Shown one piece after another: positions 43,819 through 52,826 of a DNA stretch of 64,000 nt. The position numbers and the translations under genes were made by a program. The stretch is taken from assembly GCA_005791535.1 (NCBI GenBank), contig SXWH01000157.1:19535-83534 (forward strand). Reading direction: 5' to 3'. Under the pieces are notes generated by a model, which did not search any database, was not told the DNA's origin, and saw only the letters and a list, made by a program, of their open reading frames with translations. Source of the stretch: Verrucomicrobiaceae bacterium (GTDB taxonomy: Bacteria; Verrucomicrobiota; Verrucomicrobiia; Chthoniobacterales; Chthoniobacteraceae). Position 1 is the first letter of the stretch. Each line of letters begins with the position of its first letter.

Positions 43819-44754
43819 ATGCCCGAAAACCAACCACTAACAACTCCGGCCGCTCCCCGGTTCAGCCTCGTCATCGCGACCTACGAGCGCGCCGACGAAC
43901 TCGCCATCACCTTCGCCGGCATCGAAACACAAACCCGCAAACCCCTCGAAATCCTCGTCGTCGACAGCTCCCGCGACGACCGCGCGCGAACCGTCTGTGA
44001 ACAATGGGCCGCCCGCATCCCCGTCCGCTACATCTTCTCCAACGCCAGGAGCGCCGCAAAACAACGCAACGAAGGCGCCGACCTCGTCTCCCAATCCAGC
44101 TCCGTCATCGGCTTCATGGACGACGACATCACCCTCCGCCCCGACACCTGCGAGAAAATCCTCACCGTCTTCCAGCACGACATCGACCAAAAAACCGGCG
44201 GCATCTCCGTCCGCATCGACGACGTCCATCGCCCCATCCCCTCCCGCCTCACCCGCCTCTACTACCGCATCCAAGCCGGCTACCCACACCCCACCTACGG
44301 CGGCCGGCTCTTCGGCCCCGGAATCAACTGCCTCCCCACCTACCTCGAACCCGCCGAACAAAACGGCACCCTCATCCCCGCCGACTGGCTAAACTCCGGC
44401 TGCGTCTTCTACCGGCGCGAACCCTTCCTCCGCGAACGCTTCCCCGCCTTCGAAGGCTACAGCTTCATGGAAGACGTCCACCTCTCCGCCCGCATCGGAA
44501 AAACCCACCGCCTCTACTTCCACACCACCGCCACCTGCGGCCACCGCGAAGGCACCAACTCCCAAAAAAGCGACCACCTCGCCATGGCCCGCATGCGAAT
44601 CCGCAACCAACGCATCGTCGCCCGCGAAGTCCAGGGTCTCCGAGGATTCCCCCTCGCGTGGAAATTTCTTTTGCATAGAGTATTCAGTTCAGTCGCCATT
44701 CTTCGCAGCCGCGAAATCGGCTGGCAGCAATCACTCAAAGGCACCTGGTTCTAA
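43819..44754 (+). CDS. GT2-family glycosyltransferase
   Basis: 311 residues from the ATG at 43819; the upstream part of the open frame overlaps the porin terminator and is not coding. Family-2 features: FSLVIATYERADELAITFAG, ILVVDSSRDDRAR, the metal-binding SSVIGFMDDDITLRPDTCEK, and PADWLNSGCVFYRREPFLRE near the acceptor loop, with GYSFMEDVHLSARIGKTHRL. The C-terminal 60 residues are basic and amphipathic and probably rest on the membrane. Codons end almost always in C or A, unlike the next gene, which prefers G. It is first in the second glycan cluster. Confidence 0.9.
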   Translation: MPENQPLTTPAAPRFSLVIATYERADELAITFAGIETQTRKPLEILVVDSSRDDRARTVCEQWAARIPVRYIFSNARSAAKQRNEGADLVSQSSSVIGFMDDDITLRPDTCEKILTVFQHDIDQKTGGISVRIDDVHRPIPSRLTRLYYRIQAGYPHPTYGGRLFGPGINCLPTYLEPAEQNGTLIPADWLNSGCVFYRREPFLRERFPAFEGYSFMEDVHLSARIGKTHRLYFHTTATCGHREGTNSQKSDHLAMARMRIRNQRIVAREVQGLRGFPLAWKFLLHRVFSSVAILRSREIGWQQSLKGTWF

Positions 44755-44760
44755 AAACGC

Positions 44761-45303
44761 ATGCTCATCTACCGCGCACGAAAGCTCATCCAGTCCGCGA
44801 TGTCGCGCATCCGGCAGCTCGTGTACCGGGCGATGGGGATGCGCATCGAGGGGACGGGGTGGATGGGCGCGATCGAGTGGCCGAATCGTCCGTATTGCGT
44901 GACGCTCGGCGCGGGGGCGATGCTGGATCATGGAATCACGCTCCTGGCGACGAGCGAGCGGGCGCGGATCGTCATCGGGGCAAAGGTGTATATTAATCGA
45001 CGCACGATCCTCGATGTGGATGAGCGCGTGGAAATCGGCGAGGAGTCGATGATCGGTCCGGGCTGCTACATCACGGATCACGACCACGGTTTTTCAAAAG
45101 GCATCGCACCCGGCGCGGCTCCGCTGATCGTGGAGCCGACGACCATCGGCAGGCGGTGCTGGCTCGGCGCAAATGTGGTCGTTTTAAAAGGCGTGACGAT
45201 CGGCGATGGCACGGTGGTGGGCGCGGGAAGCGTGGTGACGAAGTCGCTGCCCGCCGGTGTGGTGGCTGCGGGCGTGCCGGCGAAGGTGATTCGCGAGGTA
45301 TGA
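44761..45303 (+). CDS. Hexapeptide-repeat (left-handed beta-helix) acyltransferase
   Basis: 180 residues. The hexapeptide pattern starts around residue 40 and is clear in IVIGAKVYINRRTILDVDE, VEIGEESMIGPGCYITDHDH and TTIGRRCWLGANVVVLKGVT, followed by GDGTVVGAGSVVTKSLPAG and the usual ending VVAAGVPAKVIREV. The TDHDH segment supplies the catalytic histidine of acetyl- and other acyltransferases of the WbbJ/NodL kind. It probably O-acetylates a sugar in the glycan made by the flanking glycosyltransferases. It starts six bases after the GT2 gene and overlaps the next at ATGA. Confidence 0.92.
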   Translation: MLIYRARKLIQSAMSRIRQLVYRAMGMRIEGTGWMGAIEWPNRPYCVTLGAGAMLDHGITLLATSERARIVIGAKVYINRRTILDVDERVEIGEESMIGPGCYITDHDHGFSKGIAPGAAPLIVEPTTIGRRCWLGANVVVLKGVTIGDGTVVGAGSVVTKSLPAGVVAAGVPAKVIREV

Positions 45304-46205
45304 CGACGGTTGCTTTTTGCATCCCGACGCACAACCGGCTCGCGGACATCCGGCGCACGCTCGATGCGCTCGCCGCGCTGGAGCCGAGGGCGGATGAGGT
45401 GATCGTGGTGGCCGATGGTTGCAACGACGGGACGGCAGAGTGGATTCGCGAGGCGCATCCGGCGGTGACGCTGGTGATTCACGACAAGGCGCAGGGCTGC
45501 ATCCCGTCGAGGAACGAGATTTTTGCGATGGTGAAGAGCGACATCCTCTTCACGCTCGACGACGACAGCTACCCGATGGAGCGCGATGCGGTGGCGAAGG
45601 TGCGCGCGCTGTTTGACGGGAATCCGAGGCTGGGCGCGGCGGATTTTCCGCAGGTGACGGACGAGAAACCGGAGACGCTGGGGTGGGAACTCGGGCAGTT
45701 TGGGCAGGCGCATTACCGGGGCTTTTTCGTGAGCGCGGCGGCGGCGTTTCGCACGCGGCTTTTCCGCGAACTCGGCGGGTACACGGGGATGTTTTTTCAC
45801 ATGTACGAGGAGCCGGATTTCTGCGTGCGCATTCTCGCCGCGGGCTGGCAGGTGCGGTTCGAGCCGGTGTTCCGCGTGCGGCACCATTGGTCGGCCGCAG
45901 GGCGCAGCGAAGTGCGGAATCATCACCGCCACAGCCGCAACGAAATGTGGGGCGTGCTGATGCGCTGCCCGATGCCGTGGATGCCGCTGGTGGCGGGCTT
46001 CCGCGCATTCCGTCAGGCGTGCTACGCGCTGAAACGCGGCTGGCTTTTGCAGGAACCGAAGTGGTGGTGGCTCACGCTGCAAGGCCTCACCGCCGCGCTG
46101 CGCCAGCGCAAGCCGCTGCCATGGCGCGCGTATCGCGGCTGGATGCAGTTGGTGCGCTCGCCGCATGATGATCGTGCGAAGTGGGAGGAGGTTTTTGGGA
46201 AATGA
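45300..46205 (+). CDS. GT2-family glycosyltransferase
   Basis: 301 residues from the ATG at 45300, which overlaps the preceding stop; the frame upstream is only a shadow of the acyltransferase gene. Motifs: VAFCIPTHNRLADIRRTLDA, EVIVVADGCNDGTAEW, SRNEIFAMVKSDILFTLDDD (metal-binding DDD), and FFHMYEEPDFCVRILAAGWQ as the ED-type catalytic region. The C-terminal part is basic and tryptophan-rich. It probably acts on a rhamnosyl- or glucosyl-type donor at the inner membrane. It is followed by a palindromic repeat before the next glycosyltransferase. Confidence 0.92.
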   Translation: MTTVAFCIPTHNRLADIRRTLDALAALEPRADEVIVVADGCNDGTAEWIREAHPAVTLVIHDKAQGCIPSRNEIFAMVKSDILFTLDDDSYPMERDAVAKVRALFDGNPRLGAADFPQVTDEKPETLGWELGQFGQAHYRGFFVSAAAAFRTRLFRELGGYTGMFFHMYEEPDFCVRILAAGWQVRFEPVFRVRHHWSAAGRSEVRNHHRHSRNEMWGVLMRCPMPWMPLVAGFRAFRQACYALKRGWLLQEPKWWWLTLQGLTAALRQRKPLPWRAYRGWMQLVRSPHDDRAKWEEVFGK

Positions 46206-46212
46206 GCGTTTC

Positions 46213-46318
46213 CAGTAAGCAGTGGACAGTGGGCAGTGGGCAGTCGCAAGCGCGTTGCCATGCCGACACTGCCTACTGCCCACTGCTTACTGCCACCTGC
46301 CCACCGCCCACTGCTCAC
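46213..46318. repeat. Palindromic CAGT/ACTG repeat element
   Basis: Left arm 46213-46244 is a run of CAGTRRGCAGT-like units; the right arm (about 46268-46292) is its complement. CAGTAAGCAGTGG at 46213-46225 pairs perfectly with CCACTGCTTACTG at 46280-46292, and the adjoining units pair with one G-T mismatch. Further CCACTG-like units follow to 46318. It resembles a small mobile or REP-like hairpin element between two glycosyltransferase genes. Confidence 0.7.
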
Positions 46319-46341
46319 TCGCGCAAACCCGGTCCGGCCCG

Positions 46342-47475
46342 ATGACAATCTCCTTCACAGCAACCAACCCGTGCCACATGTGGCCGACTGCCCGCGCGGT
46401 GATGGAGCTCGGGGCGCTCGGGCATTTTTACTCGGGCTATCCTGCGTGGAAGATGGCGGAGTGTCCGCCACAGCATTTGCGCACGCACAGCTTCCGGACG
46501 AATGTCGTGTACGGCTTGCTGAAGTATGCGCCGGCGTGGGCGCGGCCGGGTTCGCGCTCGCTGTTTCTTTGGCAGGACCACGGGCTCGACCGCTGGGTCG
46601 GGCGACGCCTGGAGATGTGCGATTTCATTCACGCGATGCCGGGGCAGGCGCTGCACACGTTCCGCGCGGCGCGCAAAATGGGCATCCGCACGGTGCTCAA
46701 TCACGCCACCGGCCCCGTGCGCGAGTGGGTGCGCATCATGCAGCCGGAGTACGAGCGCATCGGCATGAAGCTCACCGACGCCGCACCCTACGACGACGCG
46801 TATTTCGCCCGCGAGGACGAGGAGTATGCGCTGGCGGATTTCCACTGCGCCGCGAGCACCGTCGTGCGCGACCAGCTCGCAGGAATGGGAATCGCGCCGG
46901 AAAAAACCGTGGTGATTCCCTACGGCGCGGATACCGGCCCGCGGGTTTTTACGCGCAGCGAAAACGACGCGCCGCCGCGGGAGTTCCGCATTTTGTTCGC
47001 CGGTCAAATCGGCATCCGCAAAGGACTGCGCACGCTGCTTGATGCGCTCACACTCTGCGGCCGGCCGGAATGGCGGATGGACTTCGTAGGCGCAAAACTC
47101 CCCGAGAGCGCAAAGGATCTCGCCGCTTACAAAGGGCCCGTGCCGCTGGAATTCCACGGCGCGAAATCGCAAAGCGAACTCGCCGCAATGATGCGCGCAA
47201 GCAGCGTGCTCGTGCTGCCGTCGCTCGAAGAGGGATTCGGCCTCGTCGTCCCGCAGGCACTCAACTGCGGCTGTCCGTGCATCGTGAGCGACCGCGTGGG
47301 CGGAAAAGACCTCGTGCGCCCCGGAGAAAACGGAGCGATTTTCCCCGCCAACGATGCAGCGGCGCTGGCAAAAGAGCTCATCGCTTTTGCAAACAACCCC
47401 ATCCGCACGACTGACAATCTCGGCTGGGAGGAACCGGCGCGGAAGCTGGTGGAGTGGAGCCGGAGCGTCGCCTAG
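46342..47475 (+). CDS. GT4-family glycosyltransferase
   Basis: 377 residues from the ATG at 46342. An earlier ATG at 46222 in the same frame would translate the palindromic repeat into a meaningless leader and is rejected. The N-terminal half begins MTISFTATNPCHMWPTARAV and is diverged. The donor-binding half is typical: FRILFAGQIGIRKGLRTLLD, VPLEFHGAKSQSELAAMMRA, SSVLVLPSLEEGFGLVVPQA and the following LNCGCPCIVSDRVGGKDLV. It resembles sugar transferases in which the EEGFG motif positions the nucleotide sugar. It is last in this glycan cluster and stops three bases before the convergent DUF1080 gene. Confidence 0.9.
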   Translation: MTISFTATNPCHMWPTARAVMELGALGHFYSGYPAWKMAECPPQHLRTHSFRTNVVYGLLKYAPAWARPGSRSLFLWQDHGLDRWVGRRLEMCDFIHAMPGQALHTFRAARKMGIRTVLNHATGPVREWVRIMQPEYERIGMKLTDAAPYDDAYFAREDEEYALADFHCAASTVVRDQLAGMGIAPEKTVVIPYGADTGPRVFTRSENDAPPREFRILFAGQIGIRKGLRTLLDALTLCGRPEWRMDFVGAKLPESAKDLAAYKGPVPLEFHGAKSQSELAAMMRASSVLVLPSLEEGFGLVVPQALNCGCPCIVSDRVGGKDLVRPGENGAIFPANDAAALAKELIAFANNPIRTTDNLGWEEPARKLVEWSRSVA

Positions 47476-47478
47476 CGG

Positions 47479-48414
47479 CTACTTCTTCTCGACGATCCAA
47501 ATGTTCCGGTAAGCCACGGGATTCCCGTGATTCTGGAGCTGGATCGGGCCGGGACCGGGGCCGTCCTTCTTGCCTGCTGCGGTGGTCTCTTTGTCGATCT
47601 CCACGTTGTCCTGCACGACCACACCGTTGTGCTTCACGGTGATGCGGGCATTCGCTGTCTTCTTGCCCTCGGCGTCCCATTTTGCCGCGGTGAAATCGAT
47701 GTCGTACGTCTGCCACGTGAGCGGCGGGAAGGCCATGTTCACCTTCGGCTTGTGCTTGCTGTAAATGCCACCCGCTTCGTTGTTCTCGCCTTTCAATCCA
47801 AAGGAATCGAGCACCTGCACTTCGTAGCGGTTCTGCAAATAGACACCGCTGTTTCCGCGCCCCTGCCCTTTCGCCTTCGGCATGAACGGCGTGCGGAACT
47901 CGACGTGCAGCGTGCAGTCGCCGAACTCCTTCTTGCTCAGCACGCCCATGGAGAGATAGCCGTCCGCACCGACCTTGCCGCCATTCCATTCGTCGGCATT
48001 CGTGCCGTCGAACAACACCAGCGCACCGGCCGGCGGCTTGGCACCGAGGGTCGGCGATTTCCGCTCGGTTTTTTTCAGCGTGTAGGTCTTGCCTTCGCTC
48101 TTGCCGGTGATGACTCCGTTTTCGAGCACGGCGTCCCATTTGTCGTCCTTGAAAGCCACCTTTCCGTCTTTCAGTTCACCGGAGATCTCAGCCACACGCT
48201 CGGCATTGTCCACGGTGCCGGGAAGGCCGTTGTCCCAGCCCACGACGCGGAATTTTCCATCACCCAGCGCAATCACCTGCGCGCCACTCCCCTCGCCTGC
48301 ATACTCGCCTTGAATCGCGTAATCCACGCCGGCTTCGGCGGGATCGGTGAAGGAATCCGCGGCAAATGCGCACACGGAGAATGTCGTGAGGACGGAAGCA
48401 GTAATGATATTCAT
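47479..48414 (-). CDS. Secreted DUF1080 (3-keto-disaccharide hydrolase family) protein with N-terminal domain
   Basis: 311 residues from the ATG at 48414, which starts a signal peptide (MNIITASVLTTFSVCAFAA). Residues 20-125 form a small beta-rich domain (VDYAIQGEYAGEGSGAQVIA, then KFRVVGWDNGLPGTV) often found before DUF1080 in planctomycetes and verrucomicrobia. Residues 130-311 are the DUF1080 jelly roll: ALVLFDGTNADEWNGG, CTLHVEFRTPFMP, GNSGVYLQNRYEVQVLDSFG and PIQLQNHGNPVAYRNIWI. Some DUF1080 members cleave 3-keto-glycosides and others seem only to bind glycans, so enzymatic action is possible but unproven. It is divergent from the beta-propeller gene, with 91 bases between. Confidence 0.88.
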   Translation of the reverse strand: MNIITASVLTTFSVCAFAADSFTDPAEAGVDYAIQGEYAGEGSGAQVIALGDGKFRVVGWDNGLPGTVDNAERVAEISGELKDGKVAFKDDKWDAVLENGVITGKSEGKTYTLKKTERKSPTLGAKPPAGALVLFDGTNADEWNGGKVGADGYLSMGVLSKKEFGDCTLHVEFRTPFMPKAKGQGRGNSGVYLQNRYEVQVLDSFGLKGENNEAGGIYSKHKPKVNMAFPPLTWQTYDIDFTAAKWDAEGKKTANARITVKHNGVVVQDNVEIDKETTAAGKKDGPGPGPIQLQNHGNPVAYRNIWIVEKK

Positions 48415-48505
48415 CAGCGCGGTAGCTAGGACGCCGGAGAGCCGCAATCAACCTCGAATTCTTTTCCTCGCCGGACAGCCCCGCAATTTGCGATAGCGGG
48501 TCCAC

Positions 48506-49735
48506 ATGAAATCTCTCGCCATCCTCACCACAACCATCGCCGCACTTTCCGCATTCGCCGGTGAAGCCGACTGGCCGGAGTTCCGCGGCAAAACCGGCCA
48601 GGGAATTTCCGCAGCCACCGGAGTCCCGCAGACGTGGAATGCAACGAACAACGTCGCATGGAAGGTCGCGATTCCCGGGAAAGGATGGTCATCACCCGTC
48701 ATCGCCGCAGGAAAAATCTACCTCACCACGGCCATCGGCGAGCCACAGAGCGGCGCAACGCTCCACGCGCTGTGCCTCGATGCCAAGGACGGCAAGGTGC
48801 TTTGGAATACCGAGATTCTGAAAGCTCCGGCCGGACTCACATCCGCGATGCACAAGAAAAACTCCCTCGCGAGCCCGACGCCCATCGTGACCGCCGACCG
48901 GCTCTTCGTGCATTTCGGGCACATGGGAACCGCGGCTCTCGATTTGACCGGCAAGGTCATCTGGAAACAAACCTCGCTCGCCTACGAACCGACGCATGGA
49001 AATGGCGGCTCGCCCGCGCTGGTCGATGGACTGCTCGTTTACAGCGCCGACCGTGCGAAGGATCCCGAGCTCATCGCGCTCGATGCCGCCACCGGCGCTG
49101 TGCGCTGGAAAACACCACGCGACACCGCCGCACAGAAAAAGTTTTCGTTTTCCACACCACTCATCACGGACGGCCAGATCATCAGCCCCGGCAGCGGACT
49201 GGTCGGCGGTTACGACGTGAAGACCGGAAAGGAAAAATGGCGCGTGACCTACGGCGAAGGCTACTCCGTGGTCCCGCGCCCGGTCATCGCAGACGGTCGC
49301 GTGTTTGTTTCTTCGAGCTTCGATAAACCGGTGGTGAAAGCCATCCGCCTCGACGGCGCGAGCGGCGACGTTTCCGACACGCACGTGGACTGGACCATCA
49401 ACAAGGGCGGCCCGCACACGGCGTCGATGGTCATCAACGGACCACACATCTACTTTGTTTCCGACGGCGGAATCATCACCTGCGCCGAGCACAAAACCGG
49501 CAACGTCCTTTGGACCGAGCGCATCCCCGGCAACTACTCCGCGTCACCCGTGCTCGCGGAAGGCCGCATCTATTTTCTCAACGAAACCGGCACCGCGACC
49601 GTGATTAAAGCCGGACCCGTTTTCCAAACCATCGCCACCAACGCCATCGGCGAACCCACGCTCGCATCCCCCGCGGTGATCGACGGAGCCATCTTTATCC
49701 GCTCCGAGGGACACTTGTGGCGTTTCGGCAAGTAG
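48506..49735 (+). CDS. Secreted PQQ-type beta-propeller protein
   Basis: 409 residues with a signal peptide (MKSLAILTTTIAALSAFAG). The mature protein opens with EADWPEFRGKTGQGISAATG, the standard start of verrucomicrobial and planctomycetal PQQ-like propellers, and repeats blade motifs such as LHALCLDAKDGKVLWNTEI, LIALDAATGAVRWKTP and GYDVKTGKEKWRVTYGEGYS. Such proteins resemble BamB or PQQ dehydrogenase propellers but usually lack the quinone-site residues, so a structural or binding role is more likely than dehydrogenase activity. It precedes the PSD1/DUF1501 run by 70 bases and may be cotranscribed with it. Confidence 0.88.
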   Translation: MKSLAILTTTIAALSAFAGEADWPEFRGKTGQGISAATGVPQTWNATNNVAWKVAIPGKGWSSPVIAAGKIYLTTAIGEPQSGATLHALCLDAKDGKVLWNTEILKAPAGLTSAMHKKNSLASPTPIVTADRLFVHFGHMGTAALDLTGKVIWKQTSLAYEPTHGNGGSPALVDGLLVYSADRAKDPELIALDAATGAVRWKTPRDTAAQKKFSFSTPLITDGQIISPGSGLVGGYDVKTGKEKWRVTYGEGYSVVPRPVIADGRVFVSSSFDKPVVKAIRLDGASGDVSDTHVDWTINKGGPHTASMVINGPHIYFVSDGGIITCAEHKTGNVLWTERIPGNYSASPVLAEGRIYFLNETGTATVIKAGPVFQTIATNAIGEPTLASPAVIDGAIFIRSEGHLWRFGK

Positions 49736-49805
49736 CCGACGGACATCCACGCTCACCGCGGGACATTGGATTGGTGAGCTTTCCCGCAAACAAAACGCCG
49801 GCTCG

Positions 49806-52800
49806 ATGTTCATCATTGATGCCGCAATGCACATCCGTTCGTCCCGAAGTATTTCGCTTCCGCTGCTCGCAGTCATCTCGACTGCCTGCACAGGCGACTC
49901 TGCACACGGAGCGCCGGATTTTATCCGCGATGTGCTTCCGATTTTTGAGAAGCACTGCACGGAATGCCATGGGAAAAAAAAGCAGAAATCAGGCTACCGT
50001 CTCGATATTCGCGAGAACGCACTGAAAGGCGGCGACAGCGGCCAGGCAGCAATCATCCCGCACAGCGCAGCGACCAGTCCGTTGATTCATCTCATCAACG
50101 GCGACGATCCCGAAATGATCATGCCGCCTCCAAAAAGCGGGAAAGAGCGACTCAGCGCCGCAGAGGTCTCCACACTTCGCGCTTGGATCGACGCAGGTCC
50201 ATCGTGGCCCGATGAGTTTGCCGGGAAGCAGAGCGCGCAGGAACACTGGTCCTTGAAGCCGCTCGTGAAGCCGTCGCTGCCTGCGTCCGGCGGAAATCCG
50301 ATTGATGCGTTCATCCGTGAATCGCTCGCTCGAAATGGCCTGACTGCATCGCCTCAAGCGGATCGACGAACGCTCATTCGACGCGCCTACTTCGATCTCA
50401 TTGGACTGCCGCCGAGCCCCGAGGAAGTGCGCGCGTTTTCGGACGACACCGAGCCCGCCGCATACGAGCGGATGATCGACAGGCTTCTTTCGTCACCCCG
50501 CCACGGCGAACGCTGGGCGCGGCATTGGTTCGACACGATTCACTTCGCAGACTCGCACGGCTACGAGCACGACATCGCCCGGGACAACGCATGGCGCTTT
50601 CGCGATTACGTCATCGACGCTCTGAATCGCGACACGCCATGGCCGAGATTCATTCGTGAGCAACTTGCGGCGGACTTCTTCTTCCCCGAAGAAACCTCGC
50701 TCACACCGGCACTCGGATTTCTCGGCGCTGGAACCTTTGATTTGAGCGCGTTCGGAACCGCTCCCGTCACGTTCGATTACATCGACCGCGATGACATGGT
50801 GACCCAAACCATGGCGGCCTTCACGAGCACCACTGCAAACTGCGCCCGCTGCCACGCGCATAAGTTCGACCCGATTTCACAGGAGGATTACTACGCGCTC
50901 CAGGCCGTGTTCGCGGGCATCTTGAAAGGCGATGTGACCTTTGACGCGTCGCCGGAAACCGCACGCGAGCGCCGTCGATGGGAAACAATTCTGGCAGCGG
51001 CGGAAAAGCGCGATGCGGCCGTGCTTCTCGCCGCCGAACACCAGCCAGTCGTGGAAAAATGGCTCGTGGAGCATCCGGCGGGCGCCGCTTGGAAGCCGCT
51101 CGAAGCGGAGACTTTCACCTCGGCGGAAGGAGCGACGCTCGTCCGTCAGGCCGAGGGATTCATCCTCGCCAGCGGCACCGCACCGGAACGCGACACCTAC
51201 ACCATCACCGCGAGTCCCGGAGCACAAAGTCCATGCATCACCGCGCTGCGGCTCGATCTGTATCCTCACGATTCGCTGCCGATGCGCGGGCCGGGACGCT
51301 GCGGAAACGGGAACCTGCATCTCTCTGAGATCGAAGTCCGCGTCTTCGAAAGCGGCACCGCCGAAGGTCGTCCCGTGAAGATCGCTTCCGCAACCGCGGA
51401 CTTCAATCAAACCGATTGGGGCGTCCACCGCGCGATCGATGGCGACAGCAAAACCGCGTGGGGAATTCACCCGGAAGTAGGTAAGCCACATCATGCCGTC
51501 TTCACGCTCGCCGAGCCGCTCCCGCTCAAAGCCGACAGCCGCCTCGCAGTCACGCTCAAGCAGGCGCACGGCGGCGTGCATTTGATCGGAGCCTTCAGCC
51601 TTTCCACAACCGATGCCCCGCCAAAGCAGGCAGTCGCGCGTCCCGTGGAACTCGAACTCGCGCTGAGGACCGGCGCGTCCGCTCGCACGCCGGAACAGCG
51701 GATTACGATAGCCGCCCATGCCCTCCATGATGCCGCGTCGGACGCACTCGCCAAACTTCCGCCACCGGAGACGGTCTACGCTGTGGGAAAAACGGTCAAG
51801 GTCCCCAACGGCGAAAGCGCATCGAAACCCTTCTCCATTCCCGAACCGAAAACGGTGAACGTTTTGCTCCGGGGCGATTTCGACAAACCACGTGCCGTCG
51901 CCACACCCGGCGCACTATCAGCAATGAAGCACCTGCCGGCACGCTTCGAACTCGCGGATCCCAAAAGCGAAGCAGCACGCCGCGCGGCGCTCGCCGACTG
52001 GATCGCGCATCCGGACAATGTCCTCACGTGGCGCAGCATCGTGAATCGTGTCTGGCACTATCACTTCGGCCGCGGACTCTGCGACACGCCCAGCGACTTC
52101 GGCCGAATGGGCGGCACCCCGTCGCATCCGGAGCTTCTCGACTGGCTCGCCGTCTGGTTCCGCGATGACGCGAAAGGTTCGCTCAAGGCGCTGCACAGGC
52201 TCATCGTAACCAGCGAAGCCTTCCGCCAGTCGTCCGCCCACCGCGCAGATATGGCCGCTCTTGATGCCGGCAATCGCTTTCTTTGGCGCCAGAATCGCCA
52301 TCGACTGGATGCAGACGCCTTCCGCGATTTCACGCTCGCCGCCTCGGGTGCGCTCGACCTCACGATGGGCGGACCCGGAGTGCGATTCTTCACGGCATCA
52401 AAAGGTCCGCAGGGAACGCCGTCGCTCGATTATTCAGCGTTCGATTTGAAATCAGCGGGCGCCGGCCGCAGAAGCGTCTACCGCTTTGTTTGGCGAAGCA
52501 TTGCCGATCCGCTCATGGAGTCGCTCGACTTCCCCGACCTCGGAATACTCGCACCGTCCCGAAGTTTCTCGGTGTCCGGATTGCAGGCTCTCACGCTCTA
52601 CAACAATCGCTTCGTGCTCCATCACAGCGAGCTGATGGCCCGCCGGTGCGGAAACGAAACGGACCCACTGCCGGCAAGAATCACAAATCTCGTCCGCATC
52701 GCGTGGAACCGCGATCCCGATTCCTCGGAGATTGCCGAATTTACTGCATTCGCGAGCAGCCGCGGATTGGAATCACTGTGCCGCGTTTTGCTGAACAGCA

Positions 52801-52823
52801 ACGAGTTCCTGTTTATCAACTGA
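49806..52823 (+). CDS. Secreted di-haem PSCyt1-DUF1549-DUF1553 (PSD1) protein with inserted beta domain
   Basis: 1005 residues from the ATG at 49806 (a second ATG at 49827 also gives a signal peptide). Order: signal peptide; planctomycete cytochrome-c-like domain with CTECHG (residues 51-55) and IMPPPKSGKERLSAAEV; DUF1549 from about residue 168 (DAFIRESLARNGLTASPQAD) with YFDLIGLPPSPEEVRAF and a second haem site CARCHAHKFDPIS (346); an inserted beta-sandwich of about 170 residues (about 470-640; HLSEIEVRVFESG, HRAIDGDSKTAWGIHP) like discoidin carbohydrate-binding domains; and DUF1553 (VNRVWHYHFGRGLCDTPSDF). Probably periplasmic. Function unknown. First of three PSD1 genes alternating with DUF1501 genes; the next starts four bases later. 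Confidence 0.9.
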   Translation: MFIIDAAMHIRSSRSISLPLLAVISTACTGDSAHGAPDFIRDVLPIFEKHCTECHGKKKQKSGYRLDIRENALKGGDSGQAAIIPHSAATSPLIHLINGDDPEMIMPPPKSGKERLSAAEVSTLRAWIDAGPSWPDEFAGKQSAQEHWSLKPLVKPSLPASGGNPIDAFIRESLARNGLTASPQADRRTLIRRAYFDLIGLPPSPEEVRAFSDDTEPAAYERMIDRLLSSPRHGERWARHWFDTIHFADSHGYEHDIARDNAWRFRDYVIDALNRDTPWPRFIREQLAADFFFPEETSLTPALGFLGAGTFDLSAFGTAPVTFDYIDRDDMVTQTMAAFTSTTANCARCHAHKFDPISQEDYYALQAVFAGILKGDVTFDASPETARERRRWETILAAAEKRDAAVLLAAEHQPVVEKWLVEHPAGAAWKPLEAETFTSAEGATLVRQAEGFILASGTAPERDTYTITASPGAQSPCITALRLDLYPHDSLPMRGPGRCGNGNLHLSEIEVRVFESGTAEGRPVKIASATADFNQTDWGVHRAIDGDSKTAWGIHPEVGKPHHAVFTLAEPLPLKADSRLAVTLKQAHGGVHLIGAFSLSTTDAPPKQAVARPVELELALRTGASARTPEQRITIAAHALHDAASDALAKLPPPETVYAVGKTVKVPNGESASKPFSIPEPKTVNVLLRGDFDKPRAVATPGALSAMKHLPARFELADPKSEAARRAALADWIAHPDNVLTWRSIVNRVWHYHFGRGLCDTPSDFGRMGGTPSHPELLDWLAVWFRDDAKGSLKALHRLIVTSEAFRQSSAHRADMAALDAGNRFLWRQNRHRLDADAFRDFTLAASGALDLTMGGPGVRFFTASKGPQGTPSLDYSAFDLKSAGAGRRSVYRFVWRSIADPLMESLDFPDLGILAPSRSFSVSGLQALTLYNNRFVLHHSELMARRCGNETDPLPARITNLVRIAWNRDPDSSEIAEFTAFASSRGLESLCRVLLNSNEFLFIN

Positions 52824-52826
52824 TCC

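Noticed and set aside
44004..44678. Plus-strand frame of 224 codons inside the first GT2 gene of the second cluster
   Set aside because: Proline/arginine/histidine-rich shadow produced by the C-ending codons of the real gene.
46222..46341. Upstream start for the GT4 glycosyltransferase
   Set aside because: It would translate the palindromic repeat into a cysteine-rich leader with no match to the family; the ATG at 46342 is the natural start.
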